A DNA stretch of 64,000 nt. Origin: an uncultured Erythrobacter sp. GTDB lineage: Bacteria; Pseudomonadota; Alphaproteobacteria; Sphingomonadales; Sphingomonadaceae. A program made the translations under genes and the position numbers. Position 1 is the stretch's first letter. Each line of letters opens with the position of its first letter. The notes beneath the pieces are model-generated. The model saw only the letters and a list, made by a program, of their open reading frames with translations. It was not told the DNA's origin and made no database searches. The DNA is taken from positions 916,508-980,507 of the forward strand of contig CANLVN010000002.1 in NCBI GenBank assembly GCA_947494705.1, written 5' to 3'. Of this stretch, positions 1-9,874 are shown piece by piece.

Positions 1-428
1 AGGATATTGGCTGCGGCGTTGTCGGAGTATTTCTGCGTGAATTCGGCCAGTTCGCGCAAAGTCGCGCCTTCCTTCAGCCGCCTTGTGGTGAAGGGAGAGA
101 CGGCCATCAGGTCGTCCTTCGTCCACGTCACCCGCCGGTCGGCGTCGATTTTGCCGCTCGCATCGCGCGCCAGCACCATCGCGGCCAGCGACATCTTGAA
201 AGAGGAACAATGGCCAAAGCGCATGTCGCGATTGTGGCCGATTGCCATGCCGCTGCCGGTATCGAACAGCTCCGCGCCCAGTGTTCCGCCTGCCTGCACC
301 TCGATCAGGCGCAAGCTCGCGGCGAGACGGCCCGGCATGGTCCGGTCGATCGGCACGCAGGCGGCCGTTGCCATGGCCAGCGCACCGCCGACGAAGCTGC
401 GCCTATCCACGCTTCCTCGCCTGCTCAT
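1..428 (-). CDS. class A beta-lactamase, N-terminal part (continues beyond left edge)
   Basis: Minus-strand reading from ATG at 428: MSRRGSVDRRSFVGGALAMATAACVP... (Tat-like RRSF signal), GHCSSFKMSL (SxxK), KYSDNAAANIL (SDN). Overlaps the end of pheA. Confidence 0.85.
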   Translation of the reverse strand, partial: MSRRGSVDRRSFVGGALAMATAACVPIDRTMPGRLAASLRLIEVQAGGTLGAELFDTGSGMAIGHNRDMRFGHCSSFKMSLAAMVLARDASGKIDADRRVTWTKDDLMAVSPFTTRRLKEGATLRELAEFTQKYSDNAAANI

Positions 429-1308
429 AGGTGCCCAGAATACGCAATTCCTTGGAATGGAAGGCGCATTCCTCGAGCGCGCGGTCGACCGCCGGATCGC
501 CCGGCACGCCGATGATGTCGGCATAGAACTGCGTCGCGGAAAAGCTCGTGCCCAACTGGTAGCTTTCCAGCTTGGTCATGTTGACGCCGTTCGTCGCGAA
601 CCCGCCGAGCACCTTATAAAGCGCGGCGGGGATATTCTTCACCTCGAACACGAAAGTCGTCATCAACGGTTTGTCGCCACCCGTCTCATGCAAGACCGGT
701 TCGCGCGACAGGATAACGAAGCGGGTCATGTTGTCCGCCGCATCCTCGACATGTGTCTCGATGATCTCGAGACCATAAAGCTCCGCCGATATGGCTGGAG
801 AAATCGCGCCGATGGCCGGATCGCCAAGCTCGGCGACATGCGCCGCCGCACCGGCGGTGTCGATATAGCTGAGCGGCACGATCCCACGCTCGCGCAGGAA
901 CCGGCGTGACTGTCCGAGCGCCTGCGGGTGGCTATAGGCGGCGGTAATGGCGACGTCCCCGATATTGGATGCCGGGGCCATCAGCGCATGATGGATAGGC
1001 ATGAAATATTCGCCGACGATCGACAGGCCGCTTTCGGGCAGCAGGAAATGGATATCGGCCACGCGGCCGTGCTGCGAATTTTCGATCGGGATGATCGCGT
1101 GTCCTGCGCGACCGTCGGTCACCGCGTCGAGCGCATCCTCGAATCCGAAACACGGCAGCGGCGCCATTTCAGGCCTCGCCTCCATCGCGGCGCGGTGCGA
1201 ATTTGCTCCGGGCGAACCCTGGAAAGCGATTGCGCGGGCGGGATCGGTCTCGGCCTTGGCTCGAAGGCGCTCGACGATAGGCATCGCAAGATCGGGAAAA
1301 CTCGACAT
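403..1308 (-). CDS. pheA: prephenate dehydratase
   Basis: AFQGSPGANSHRAA..., IPIENSQHGRVADIHFLL, C-terminal ACT-like region with ESYQLGTSFSATQFYADI. Confidence 0.92.
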   Translation of the reverse strand: MSSFPDLAMPIVERLRAKAETDPARAIAFQGSPGANSHRAAMEARPEMAPLPCFGFEDALDAVTDGRAGHAIIPIENSQHGRVADIHFLLPESGLSIVGEYFMPIHHALMAPASNIGDVAITAAYSHPQALGQSRRFLRERGIVPLSYIDTAGAAAHVAELGDPAIGAISPAISAELYGLEIIETHVEDAADNMTRFVILSREPVLHETGGDKPLMTTFVFEVKNIPAALYKVLGGFATNGVNMTKLESYQLGTSFSATQFYADIIGVPGDPAVDRALEECAFHSKELRILGTYEQARKRG

Positions 1309-1439
1309 CTTGACAGCCTGCTAGAACCGGGGCGGCGGGGAGGCAAGCGGCGTAGGCAAACCGGGTTGCAATTCATGCACCAATTGTCGATGGGTTTCGC
1401 CTTGCCTAGGCCCGAGGGGGTCATTATGGGAACCCCGCG

Positions 1440-2141
1440 ATGACACAAGACAACTCTTCTGACGCGACGCCTTCCACCGAATCGGGTTCGGGCGATCTGT
1501 TCAACACCGCCGCCGGGTGGGTGCTGTTTGCTGCGGGTCTGGGCCTTGGCCTGTCGATCCTGAGCGGCAAGTATTTCCACGCCAACGATCCTGAGCGGCC
1601 CGAGCAGCTCGGTTACGTGATCGAAGGTGTCGAGGAAGAAGGCGGCGGGGCCGCCGAAATCAGCATCGAGGAAGCGCTTGCTTCGGTCACACCGGCCGAT
1701 GGCGAACGCGTCTTTGCCAAGTGCCAGGCCTGCCACTCGATTGAGCAGGGCGGCGCGAACGGCATCGGTCCGAACCTCTACGGTACGATGGGCGCGAACA
1801 AGGCGAGCCATGCAGGCTTCGCTTACTCCAGCGCGCTGAGCAGCTTTGGTGGCCAGTGGGGCTGGGACGAGATGAACCAGTGGCTGGCAAATCCGCGTGG
1901 TTATATCGACGGTACGTCAATGGGCTTTGCGGGACTCTCCAGCATCGAGGATCGCGCGGCGGTTGCTCTGTATCTGAACGAGATGGGCGGCAATCTGACA
2001 GTGCCCGAATTCACGCCGGCCGAGGAAACCGAAGCTGAGGAAGCAGAGGCCGAAGCGGACATGGAAGCCGAGGTCGAGGCCGAGCAGAACGCGGCGGAAA
2101 GCACTTCGGAGTCGACCGAAGCAGCCGCATCTGGCGAATAA
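1440..2141 (+). CDS. membrane-anchored c-type cytochrome (cytochrome c family)
   Basis: N-terminal TM segment, one CQACHS heme motif, GPNLYGTMG, Glu/Ala-rich C-terminal tail. Confidence 0.85.
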   Translation: MTQDNSSDATPSTESGSGDLFNTAAGWVLFAAGLGLGLSILSGKYFHANDPERPEQLGYVIEGVEEEGGGAAEISIEEALASVTPADGERVFAKCQACHSIEQGGANGIGPNLYGTMGANKASHAGFAYSSALSSFGGQWGWDEMNQWLANPRGYIDGTSMGFAGLSSIEDRAAVALYLNEMGGNLTVPEFTPAEETEAEEAEAEADMEAEVEAEQNAAESTSESTEAAASGE

Positions 2142-2149
2142 ACGCTGAC

Positions 2150-2168
2150 GGGGCGCGAGAGGCGCCCC
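2150..2168. terminator. hairpin between convergent genes (weak T tract)
   Basis: GGGGCGC gagag GCGCCCC followed by TT. Confidence 0.45.
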
Positions 2169-2186
2169 TTCATTGGCGATGGTCGG

Positions 2187-2855
2187 CTAGTCCGGTCGCC
2201 CCTTGAACCCCTGAGCCACGACATACCATTCCGATGAGCCCTTGCGGCTTGCGGGTGGCTTGGCGTGCTTCACGGTCTTGAAGTGTTGCTTGAGCAGCTT
2301 GAGCAGGTCGGCGTCGGTGCCTCCGGCCAGCACCTTTGCAACGAAGGCTCCGCCTTCCTCCAACGTTTCCACTGCGAACCACGCGCCCGCTTCGACCAGT
2401 CCCATCGTTCGAAGGTGGTCGGTCTGCTTGTGGCCCACCGTATTCGCCGCCATGTCGGACAGGACGAGGTCGGGCGGCCCGCCCAGCGCGTCCTCCAGCG
2501 CGGCAGGCGCGTCGTCATCCATGAAATCCATCTGGAAGATCGTGACCCCGTCGATCGGTTCGACTTCGAGCAGGTCGATGCCGACCACTTCTGCCTTCGG
2601 AGCCTTGGCCCGCACGACCTGGCTCCACCCGCCCGGCGCGATGCCGAGATCGACGACGCGTTTCGCGCCTCGGATCAGACCGAATTTCTCGTCCAGCTCG
2701 ATCAGCTTGTAGGCCGCGCGGCTGCGATAGCCATCGGCCTTGGCCTGCTTGACGTAAGGGTCGTTCAACTGCCGCTGGAGCCAGCGGGTCGAGCTTTCGG
2801 ATCGTTTCTTCGCTGTCCTGACGCGCTTGTCGGGATCGCGGCCTGAGCGAGCCAC
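2187..2855 (-). CDS. rlmE: 23S rRNA (uridine-2'-O-)-methyltransferase RlmE/FtsJ
   Basis: RSRAAYKLIELDEKFGLIRGAKRVVDLGIAPGGWSQV; VLSDMAANTVGHKQTDHLR. Confidence 0.93.
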   Translation of the reverse strand: MARSGRDPDKRVRTAKKRSESSTRWLQRQLNDPYVKQAKADGYRSRAAYKLIELDEKFGLIRGAKRVVDLGIAPGGWSQVVRAKAPKAEVVGIDLLEVEPIDGVTIFQMDFMDDDAPAALEDALGGPPDLVLSDMAANTVGHKQTDHLRTMGLVEAGAWFAVETLEEGGAFVAKVLAGGTDADLLKLLKQHFKTVKHAKPPASRKGSSEWYVVAQGFKGRPD

Positions 2856-2858
2856 GGC

Positions 2859-4118
2859 TCAGGCCCCCCGCGCGCGCAGTTCGTGCAGCGCCTGGAGGCT
2901 GCGTTCGGACTGTCGTTCGGAGGCCATGAGGCTGCGCAGTATACCTTCGCGAATGCCGCGATCGGCAACGCCCAGCCGCTGTGCAGGCCAAAGATCGAGG
3001 ATCGATTCAAGTATCGCGCATCCCGCAACGACGAGGTCGGCGCGATCCTGTCCGATACAGGGCAATTTGCTGCGTTCGGCCGGCGACATGCCCGAAAGCC
3101 GCGTGCTGATGGTGCGCATCGCCTCCGACGGCACGATCAGCCCATCGACCGCCTTGCGATCGTAGTGTGGCAATTCCAGATGCAGGCTTGCGAGCGTTGT
3201 CACCGTTCCGCTTGTCCCCAGCAGACGAATGTCGTCGCTCGCCGCCGCCTTGGAAACGCGCTCGGCAAAGGGCGCGAAGCTCTCCGTCACCAATCGCCGC
3301 ATTTCGCGATAGCGCGCCAACCGTCCTTCCGGTCCGGGCCGGAATACCGCATCGGGTCGCCGTACCGTATCGGTCAGCGAGACCACGCCCCACGGCACGC
3401 TCTGCCAGTCGATGATGCGCGGAATTTTCTCGCCCGCCTCGACCAGCACCAGTTCGGTCGAACCGCCGCCAATATCGAAGATCACCGCGGGGCCATCGCC
3501 TTCCTCGAGGAGGATGTGGCAGCCAAGCACCGCGAGCCGCGCCTCTTCCTCGGCGCTGATGATGTCGAGCACTATGCCGGTTTCACGCCGCACCCGCTCG
3601 ATGAATGCCTCGCCATTGACTGCCCGGCGGCAGGCCTCTGTCGCGACCGAGCGCGCCAGGCGAACCTTGCGGCGGCGCAATTTCTCGGCACAGATCGCAA
3701 GTGCCCCGACCGCCCGGTCCATTGCTTCGTCAGAGAGTCGTCCGGTCGTGGCCAGATCCTCGCCCAGCTTTACCACCCGGCTGAACGCGTCGATCACCGT
3801 AAAGTCGCGGCCCGAGGGGCGCGCGATCAACAAACGGCAATTGTTGGTGCCAAGGTCGAGAGCGGCATAGGCCTCGTTACCTTTCGGGCCATGACGGGGA
3901 GCGGACTGATGAGCCGGTTTGCTCGCGCCATCGCAGTGAGTGTCGCGTCGGGCAGGCTGCGAAACACGCGCCTCGCCATTTTTCGTCTGACGACTCTTGG
4001 GTCTGCCTCTCACTTGCTGACTGGGGCGCTTGTAGCGAAAATCGGCTACCTTGCCGGACCTGTCGCCCCGTTTCCTGTCAGCATTCCTGTTCTCGTCCGG
4101 CGGAAGCGGATCCGCCAT
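2859..4118 (-). CDS. Ppx/GppA phosphatase family protein
   Basis: YAALDLGTNNCRLLIARP, IFDIGGGSTELVLV, GTSGTVTTLA. Start moved to MADPLPPDEN inside the longer ORF. Confidence 0.88.
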   Translation of the reverse strand: MADPLPPDENRNADRKRGDRSGKVADFRYKRPSQQVRGRPKSRQTKNGEARVSQPARRDTHCDGASKPAHQSAPRHGPKGNEAYAALDLGTNNCRLLIARPSGRDFTVIDAFSRVVKLGEDLATTGRLSDEAMDRAVGALAICAEKLRRRKVRLARSVATEACRRAVNGEAFIERVRRETGIVLDIISAEEEARLAVLGCHILLEEGDGPAVIFDIGGGSTELVLVEAGEKIPRIIDWQSVPWGVVSLTDTVRRPDAVFRPGPEGRLARYREMRRLVTESFAPFAERVSKAAASDDIRLLGTSGTVTTLASLHLELPHYDRKAVDGLIVPSEAMRTISTRLSGMSPAERSKLPCIGQDRADLVVAGCAILESILDLWPAQRLGVADRGIREGILRSLMASERQSERSLQALHELRARGA

Positions 4119-4300
4119 AATTACATCTTTCCAAATCACTGAAGCCAAATCGGCATCAGCACCTGAAGACGAGGCTAACCCAAGCCGGTGATGCGTGCAA
4201 GCAAGCTCGGTATTGACCGCAGCGACGAGCAAAACTAGGAGGCGCGTCTCGCGAGGGCGTGGGGCCGATTCTGATCGCCCGCTTTACCGCCCCGCCGTGA

Positions 4301-4374
4301 TGCCCCGTCGTCTAATGGTAAGACTACGGACTCTGACTCCGTCAATTGAGGTTCGAATCCTCACGGGGCATCCA
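4301..4374 (+). tRNA. tRNA-Gln (anticodon CTG)
   Basis: Cloverleaf: TGCCCCG/CGGGGCA acceptor, anticodon stem ACGGA/TCCGT with loop CTCTGAC, GGTTCGAATCC T arm, encoded CCA. Confidence 0.95.
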
Positions 4375-4379
4375 TTTCC

Positions 4380-5126
4380 TCACACAATCATCGGTTTGGC
4401 GAGCATCCATAGGCCCATGCCGATCATGAACAGGTTCTCGGTCAGCGAGACGAAGCCGAGGGGCACGTCGCTGTCGCCGCCGACGCAGGCGCATTTGAGT
4501 TCGCGTTTGTCGATATAAACCGCCTTGAACACGCTTGCCGCGCCTATTGTGCCTATGAACAATGCCACCGGAATGGAGATAAAGTCGAGTACATGGGCGG
4601 TCATCAGCACGCCCGCCAGTCCCTCGGCATAGGGGTAGATGTAGCCGTAGGGGACCCATCTGCGGGCCAGCAGGTCGTAATTGAGAAACATGGTCGAAAA
4701 GCTCTCGACATCGCGCAGCTTGAGATAGGCAAGGCCGCACATCGAGAAGCTGACGAACCATTCCGCGGTGAGAATCGACAACCACTCGCCGGTCGCCACC
4801 CATCCTGCGCCGATAGCCATCAGGGCCATCATTGCGAACAGCACCATGACAGGGCGGTATGTCGTCCCCTGTTTGTCGACCGGGTTTCCGAAATGGGCGG
4901 CCAGTTCGCTGTAGCCGCCGATCCGCTCACCACCGATCCACACCTGCGGCGTGGTCTTGACGCCGTGCTTTTCCTTGAACGCGTCGGTTTCCTCGCGGGT
5001 GGTAAGGTGATGGTCTTCGATCTGGTAGCCGTTGCGCTCCAGCAGCCAGAGTGCCTTCTGGCCATAGGGGCACAGGTGATCGGGCATCACCATGCGATAA
5101 AGGGTGGCTGTCTTGGGTTGTTTCAT
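4380..5126 (-). CDS. glutaredoxin domain fused to MauE/DoxX-like membrane domain
   Basis: N-terminal glutaredoxin fold with CPYGQKA and TTPQVWIGGERIGGYSEL, then several hydrophobic helices. Confidence 0.75.
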   Translation of the reverse strand: MKQPKTATLYRMVMPDHLCPYGQKALWLLERNGYQIEDHHLTTREETDAFKEKHGVKTTPQVWIGGERIGGYSELAAHFGNPVDKQGTTYRPVMVLFAMMALMAIGAGWVATGEWLSILTAEWFVSFSMCGLAYLKLRDVESFSTMFLNYDLLARRWVPYGYIYPYAEGLAGVLMTAHVLDFISIPVALFIGTIGAASVFKAVYIDKRELKCACVGGDSDVPLGFVSLTENLFMIGMGLWMLAKPMIV

Positions 5127-5221
5127 ACTGAATTAAGCGACCTGCACGGAGATGGTTCCATGCGCGGATATGGGCACAAGCTGTCTTGCCCACGCCGAAC
5201 GGCGCGCCTAACGCGATCGCC

Positions 5222-6094
5222 ATGACAGACAAAGACCTCACCGATCATAAATTCTATCACGCGAACGAAGAAAGCCAATTCGCCGAATCCGCGCCGGAGA
5301 AGACTCCGCAAACCGAGCACCCGGCCTACAAGCTGGCGTTCCGCGATACCGATTTCCTTCTGCGTGACGAATTGCGCCCGGTGCGCTTCCAGCTGGAGCT
5401 GCTCAAGCCCGAGATGTTGCTGGACGAAGCGCGGGTCGGATCGACCATGGTGATGTACGGATCTGCGCGCATCCCCTCGCCCGAACAGGCGCAGGCAACG
5501 ATCGACGCGGCGAAGGATGGCAGCGAGTGGGACCAGAAGGTCGCGGCGAACCTCGCGAAGAAGGCGAAATATTACGACGAGGCGCACAAGCTCGCAAAGA
5601 TGGTCTCCGACAAGGCGATCATCGAGGATGGCAAGCGGCAGTTCGTGGTGTGCTCGGGCGGTGGCCCGTCGATCATGGAAGCCGCCAATCGCGGCGCGAG
5701 CGATGCAGGCAGCGAAAGCATTGGTCTCAACATAATCCTGCCTCATGAGCAGGCGCCCAATTCGTATGTGACGCCCTACCTGTCGCTGAACTTCCACTAT
5801 TTCGCGCTGCGCAAGATGCACTTCCTGCTACGCGCGCGGGCGGTCGCCGTGTTCCCGGGCGGGTTCGGCACGTTCGACGAGTTCTTCGAGCTGCTGACGC
5901 TGGTCCAGACAGGCAAGATGAAGCCGCTGCCGATCCTGCTGTTCGGCAAGGAATTCTGGACGCGCGTCGTCGATTTCGAGGCGATTGCCGAGGAAGGGAC
6001 GATTTCGAAGAAGGACCTCGACCTGTTCAAGTGGTGCGAGACCGCCGAGGATGCATGGAAATGCATCGCCGACTTTTACGATCTCGAAGCCTAG
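5222..6094 (+). CDS. LOG family (TIGR00730-type) nucleotide 5'-monophosphate nucleosidase
   Basis: CSGGGPSIMEAANRGA and PGGFGTFDEFFELLTLVQTGK. Confidence 0.85.
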   Translation: MTDKDLTDHKFYHANEESQFAESAPEKTPQTEHPAYKLAFRDTDFLLRDELRPVRFQLELLKPEMLLDEARVGSTMVMYGSARIPSPEQAQATIDAAKDGSEWDQKVAANLAKKAKYYDEAHKLAKMVSDKAIIEDGKRQFVVCSGGGPSIMEAANRGASDAGSESIGLNIILPHEQAPNSYVTPYLSLNFHYFALRKMHFLLRARAVAVFPGGFGTFDEFFELLTLVQTGKMKPLPILLFGKEFWTRVVDFEAIAEEGTISKKDLDLFKWCETAEDAWKCIADFYDLEA

Positions 6095-6897
6095 TCCAGC
6101 TTCCTCACCGCATGATGGCCCAGCGGGCCGTTCCCCTCGCCGAATCCCGGCGCGGCCTCTATCGCGGCGCGCACGAAGTTGCGGCTTAGTCGCACGGCGT
6201 GTTCGAGCGGCTGACCGTGGCCCAGCAACGTCGCGATGGCAGACGATAGCGTGCAGCCGGTGCCGTGGGTATGCGGGGTGTCGATCCGGGCATGATCGAA
6301 CTGCACCGCGCGTTCGTTGGGCGCGGGCTCGTACAGGATGTCGATTATCCGACTGTCGCCGGTATGTCCGCCCTTGGCCAGCACCGCCGCGCCGGTCTTT
6401 TGAGAAAGCTCTTCCGCCGCCTCGGCCATCTGGGAGCTGTCGGTAAGGCTGCGTTCGAGCAGGTGCGCAAGCTCGGGCAGGTTGGGGGTGATGAGCGTCG
6501 CGGCCGGGAACAGCCGCTCGCGCAAGACCGAGATCGCCTCCGGATCGATCAGCGCCGCTCCGGTTGTTGCGATCATTACGGGGTCGAGAACGATGGGCGC
6601 TTGCACGCCCTCAAGCGCATCGGCCACCGCGTTGATGATTTCCGCATCGTGGAGCATCCCGATCTTTATCGCGTCGACACCGATATCGTCGAGGCAGCTG
6701 GAAATCTGCTGCGCCACCACGCTGCCCGACATTGGCGCGATGGCCTGCACGCCTACCGTGTTCTGCGCAGTGATCGTGGTGATCGCGGTCATGGCATAAC
6801 CGCCGAGCATCGAGATGGTCTTGATATCGGCCTGAATGCCAGCGCCTCCGGAGGAGTCGGAACCGGCGATTGAGAGGATGCGGGGAGGGGTGGTCAC
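6091..6897 (-). CDS. thiD: hydroxymethylpyrimidine/phosphomethylpyrimidine kinase
   Basis: RILSIAGSDSSGGAGIQADIKTISMLGGYAMTAITTITAQNT; THGTGCTLSSAIA. GTG start chosen. Confidence 0.92.
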   Translation of the reverse strand: MTTPPRILSIAGSDSSGGAGIQADIKTISMLGGYAMTAITTITAQNTVGVQAIAPMSGSVVAQQISSCLDDIGVDAIKIGMLHDAEIINAVADALEGVQAPIVLDPVMIATTGAALIDPEAISVLRERLFPAATLITPNLPELAHLLERSLTDSSQMAEAAEELSQKTGAAVLAKGGHTGDSRIIDILYEPAPNERAVQFDHARIDTPHTHGTGCTLSSAIATLLGHGQPLEHAVRLSRNFVRAAIEAAPGFGEGNGPLGHHAVRKLD

Positions 6898-7118
6898 GAT
6901 TTGAACCTGCGTTCGCGGCTGGGTGGATACTTTTCCTGCAACGCCGCCGTCCGTGTGGGGCGGTCCATCAATTCGCCGCCGCAATTAGGGCAAATGTCGT
7001 CCAGCGTCTCGGCGCATTCGGCGCAGAAGGAGCATTCGAAAGAGCAGATGAACGCGCCGGGTGCCTCGGCAGGCAGGTCGGTCCCGCAGCGTTCGCAATC
7101 GGGGCGCATTTCCAGCAT
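6894..7118 (-). CDS. DUF1272 family small Cys-rich protein
   Basis: [16 protein letters not shown]...CSFECSFCAECAETLDDICPNCGGEL. Confidence 0.8.
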   Translation of the reverse strand: MLEMRPDCERCGTDLPAEAPGAFICSFECSFCAECAETLDDICPNCGGELMDRPTRTAALQEKYPPSRERRFKS

Positions 7119-8455
7119 CAGGCGGCCGACCTGACAGCGTCGCACACCCTGTCGACCACGTTTTCGACTTGGCTCGCATCGTCCCCTTCGGCCATGACGC
7201 GGATCACCGGCTCGGTGCCTGACGGGCGGATGACGAGGCGTCCCCTGCCTTCAAGCTCGCTTTCGACCGCCGCGATCACCGCCTGGACTTCTCCATTTTC
7301 GAGCGGGGCGCCCCCCTCGTAGCGCACATTCTTGAGCAGTTGCGGGACCGGGTCGAACAGATGCAGGATCTCGCTCGCCGGTTTGCCGGAGCGAACCAGT
7401 GAGGTCAGCACCCGCATTGCGGCGACCGTCCCGTCCCCGGTTGTCGCGTGGTCAAGCAGGATCATGTGCCCCGACTGTTCGCCGCCGACATTGAACCCGC
7501 CTTCTTTCATCCGCTCAAGCACATAGCGGTCGCCGACCTTGGTGCGTTCGAGCGAGAGGCCGATGCCATCCAGGTAACGCTCCAGCCCGAGATTGGACAT
7601 CACCGTTGCAACCACGCCGCCGCCGGTCAGTGCGCCTTTCTCATGCATACGGGTCGCGATGAGCGCCATGATCTGGTCGCCATCGACCTTGCGCCCCTTT
7701 TCGTCGACCACGATCAGGCGGTCGGCATCGCCATCCAACGCTATGCCGATATCGGCGCTCTCGGCCACCACCTTCGCCTGCAGCGCCTCGATGGAGGTCG
7801 AACCGACGCCGTCATTGATATTGGTCCCGTTGGGGGTGACACCCAGCGTGACGACCTCCGCACCCAGCTCCCAGATCGCCGAAGGGGCTACCTGGTAGGC
7901 GGCACCGTGCGCGCAATCGACCACGACCTTGAGGTCGTCGAAGCGGATTTCGTCCGACACCGACTGCTTGACCGCGTGGATATACCGCCCGCGCGCATCC
8001 TCGATACGGCGTGCGCGGCCGATATTCTCGGCATCGGCGAGCGTCGGTTCGACGTCGAGCAGCGCCTCGATCTCGGCCTCGGCTTCGTCGGAGAGCTTGA
8101 AGCCATCGGGTCCGAACAGCTTGATGCCGTTATCGGGAAACAGGTTGTGGCTGGCCGAAATCATGACCCCTAGGTCGGCGCGCATTTCTCGGGTCAGAAG
8201 CGCAATGGCGGGCGTGGGAAGCGGGCCGGTCATGATCACGTCCATCCCCACGCTGGTGAACCCCGCGACCAGCGCGCTTTCCATCATGTAGCCCGAAAGC
8301 CGCGTATCCTTGCCGATCACGACGCGGTGCCGATGTCCTCCGCGCACGAAGTAATTGCCGGCGGCCTGCCCCACGCGCATCGCGGTTGCAGCCGTCATGA
8401 CGCCGGCATTCGTGCGCCCCCTGATCCCGTCCGTGCCGAAAAACTTGCGTGCCAT
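7118..8455 (-). CDS. glmM: phosphoglucosamine mutase
   Basis: [49 protein letters not shown]. Confidence 0.96.
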   Translation of the reverse strand: MARKFFGTDGIRGRTNAGVMTAATAMRVGQAAGNYFVRGGHRHRVVIGKDTRLSGYMMESALVAGFTSVGMDVIMTGPLPTPAIALLTREMRADLGVMISASHNLFPDNGIKLFGPDGFKLSDEAEAEIEALLDVEPTLADAENIGRARRIEDARGRYIHAVKQSVSDEIRFDDLKVVVDCAHGAAYQVAPSAIWELGAEVVTLGVTPNGTNINDGVGSTSIEALQAKVVAESADIGIALDGDADRLIVVDEKGRKVDGDQIMALIATRMHEKGALTGGGVVATVMSNLGLERYLDGIGLSLERTKVGDRYVLERMKEGGFNVGGEQSGHMILLDHATTGDGTVAAMRVLTSLVRSGKPASEILHLFDPVPQLLKNVRYEGGAPLENGEVQAVIAAVESELEGRGRLVIRPSGTEPVIRVMAEGDDASQVENVVDRVCDAVRSAA

Positions 8456-8584
8456 ATCTGCCGTAACGCCCCGGTGTTGCCTTTGAAGTTGCCTGCGAGA
8501 GTTTGTCAGCGCGTTCTGGCGCGGTTATCGCGCGAATGGAAGGGCAGCCCCCGAAAATTAGGGCCACAATATGGGACCGGATTG

Positions 8585-9865
8585 TTGAGCACTGAAGCAA
8601 GAGACGGCGAGGGCGGGGCACCCACTCTCGAAAGCGGGTTCGAACTGGTGACAATCCGCCTGCCGGTGGTCGCGACGTTTGCCGCGCTGATCGGCGGTCT
8701 GGCGCTGGGCGTGGCACTGTCCGGTGCCGAGCTTGCGCAATGGCTGACCGAGGCGGTGGCGCTGGTCGGCACCTTGTGGCTGCGTGCCCTGCAGATGACG
8801 ATCATCCCGCTGGTTGCCGCGCTACTGGTGCTCGGTCTGTCGCAGATGGTGCGCGCGGCGAGCGCGGGCAAGGCAGCGCGTCTGTTCCTTGGGTTGGTGC
8901 TGGGCGTGGCGATTGTGGGTGGGCTGTTCACTGCGCTCGTCCTGCCTGTCTTGCTGGCAGCCTTTCCCGTTCCCACCGATGCGGCGGGTTTTCTCGCCGA
9001 TGGCGTCGGGGAGGGGCAGGAAGTGCCCGAAGTGCTCGAATTCCTCAAAAGCCTGATCGCGCCGAACATCATCGCCGCAGCGGCAGAGACGAACATGCTG
9101 CCGCTGACCATTTTCTTTGCGCTGTTCGCCGTAGCGATCACCCGCCTGCCGGATGCGCAAGGAACGACGCTGCTGAAGTTCTTCCACGCGCTCGCCAACG
9201 CCATGCTGCTGATCATCGGCTGGGTGCTGTGGGTGGCGCCCCTGGGCGTGGCGGCGCTGGCTTTCGGAGTGGGCCTCAGGAGCGGGGACGGGGCCTTCGC
9301 CGTGCTGGGCCACTATATCCTCGTGGTTTCGGCCATGGGCGGATTTATCTGGCTGCTCGCCTACGTCCTTGCGGCGACATGGGGTCGGGTCGGGTTGCTG
9401 AATTTTGCCCGTGCGATTCTGCCTGCACAGGCGGTGGCGCTTTCGACGCAAAGCTCGCTCGCAAGCCTGCCCGCCATGCTCGACAGCGCCTCGCGGCTCG
9501 GATTAAGATCGACCACGAGCGAATTCGTGCTGCCGCTTGCTGTCGCGATCTTCCGCGCGACCAGCGTCGCGATGAACCTTGCCGTGGCTCTTTATGTCGC
9601 ACAATTGTCGGGTGTCGACGTGCCGTTCTCGCTGATGATGATCGGCATCCTCGTGGGTGTGATCATTTCCATCGGCTCGGTAAGCCTGCCTGGGTCAATC
9701 AGCTTCGTCATCTCCATCGGCCCCATCGCGCTCGCCATGGGCGTGCCCATCGAACCTTTGGTGCTGCTGGTCGCGGTTGAGATGCTGCCCGATATCATGC
9801 GGACCTTGGGCAACGTGACCATGAATGTCGCGGTGACGAGCGTGGTCGACCGCAGTCGCGATTAG
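8585..9865 (+). CDS. dicarboxylate/amino acid:cation symporter (DAACS family)
   Basis: Hydrophobic transporter; LSTQSSLASLPAMLDSA and ATSVAMNLAVALYVAQLSGV. Start uncertain (TTG); the upstream ORF part overlaps glmM. Confidence 0.85.
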   Translation: MSTEARDGEGGAPTLESGFELVTIRLPVVATFAALIGGLALGVALSGAELAQWLTEAVALVGTLWLRALQMTIIPLVAALLVLGLSQMVRAASAGKAARLFLGLVLGVAIVGGLFTALVLPVLLAAFPVPTDAAGFLADGVGEGQEVPEVLEFLKSLIAPNIIAAAAETNMLPLTIFFALFAVAITRLPDAQGTTLLKFFHALANAMLLIIGWVLWVAPLGVAALAFGVGLRSGDGAFAVLGHYILVVSAMGGFIWLLAYVLAATWGRVGLLNFARAILPAQAVALSTQSSLASLPAMLDSASRLGLRSTTSEFVLPLAVAIFRATSVAMNLAVALYVAQLSGVDVPFSLMMIGILVGVIISIGSVSLPGSISFVISIGPIALAMGVPIEPLVLLVAVEMLPDIMRTLGNVTMNVAVTSVVDRSRD

Positions 9866-9874
9866 GTGTGAGTC

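Noticed and set aside
2883-4142. 419-aa plus-strand ORF opposite ppx/gppA
   Set aside because: Antisense shadow ORF in GC-rich DNA; the minus-strand reading has clear Ppx/GppA motifs.
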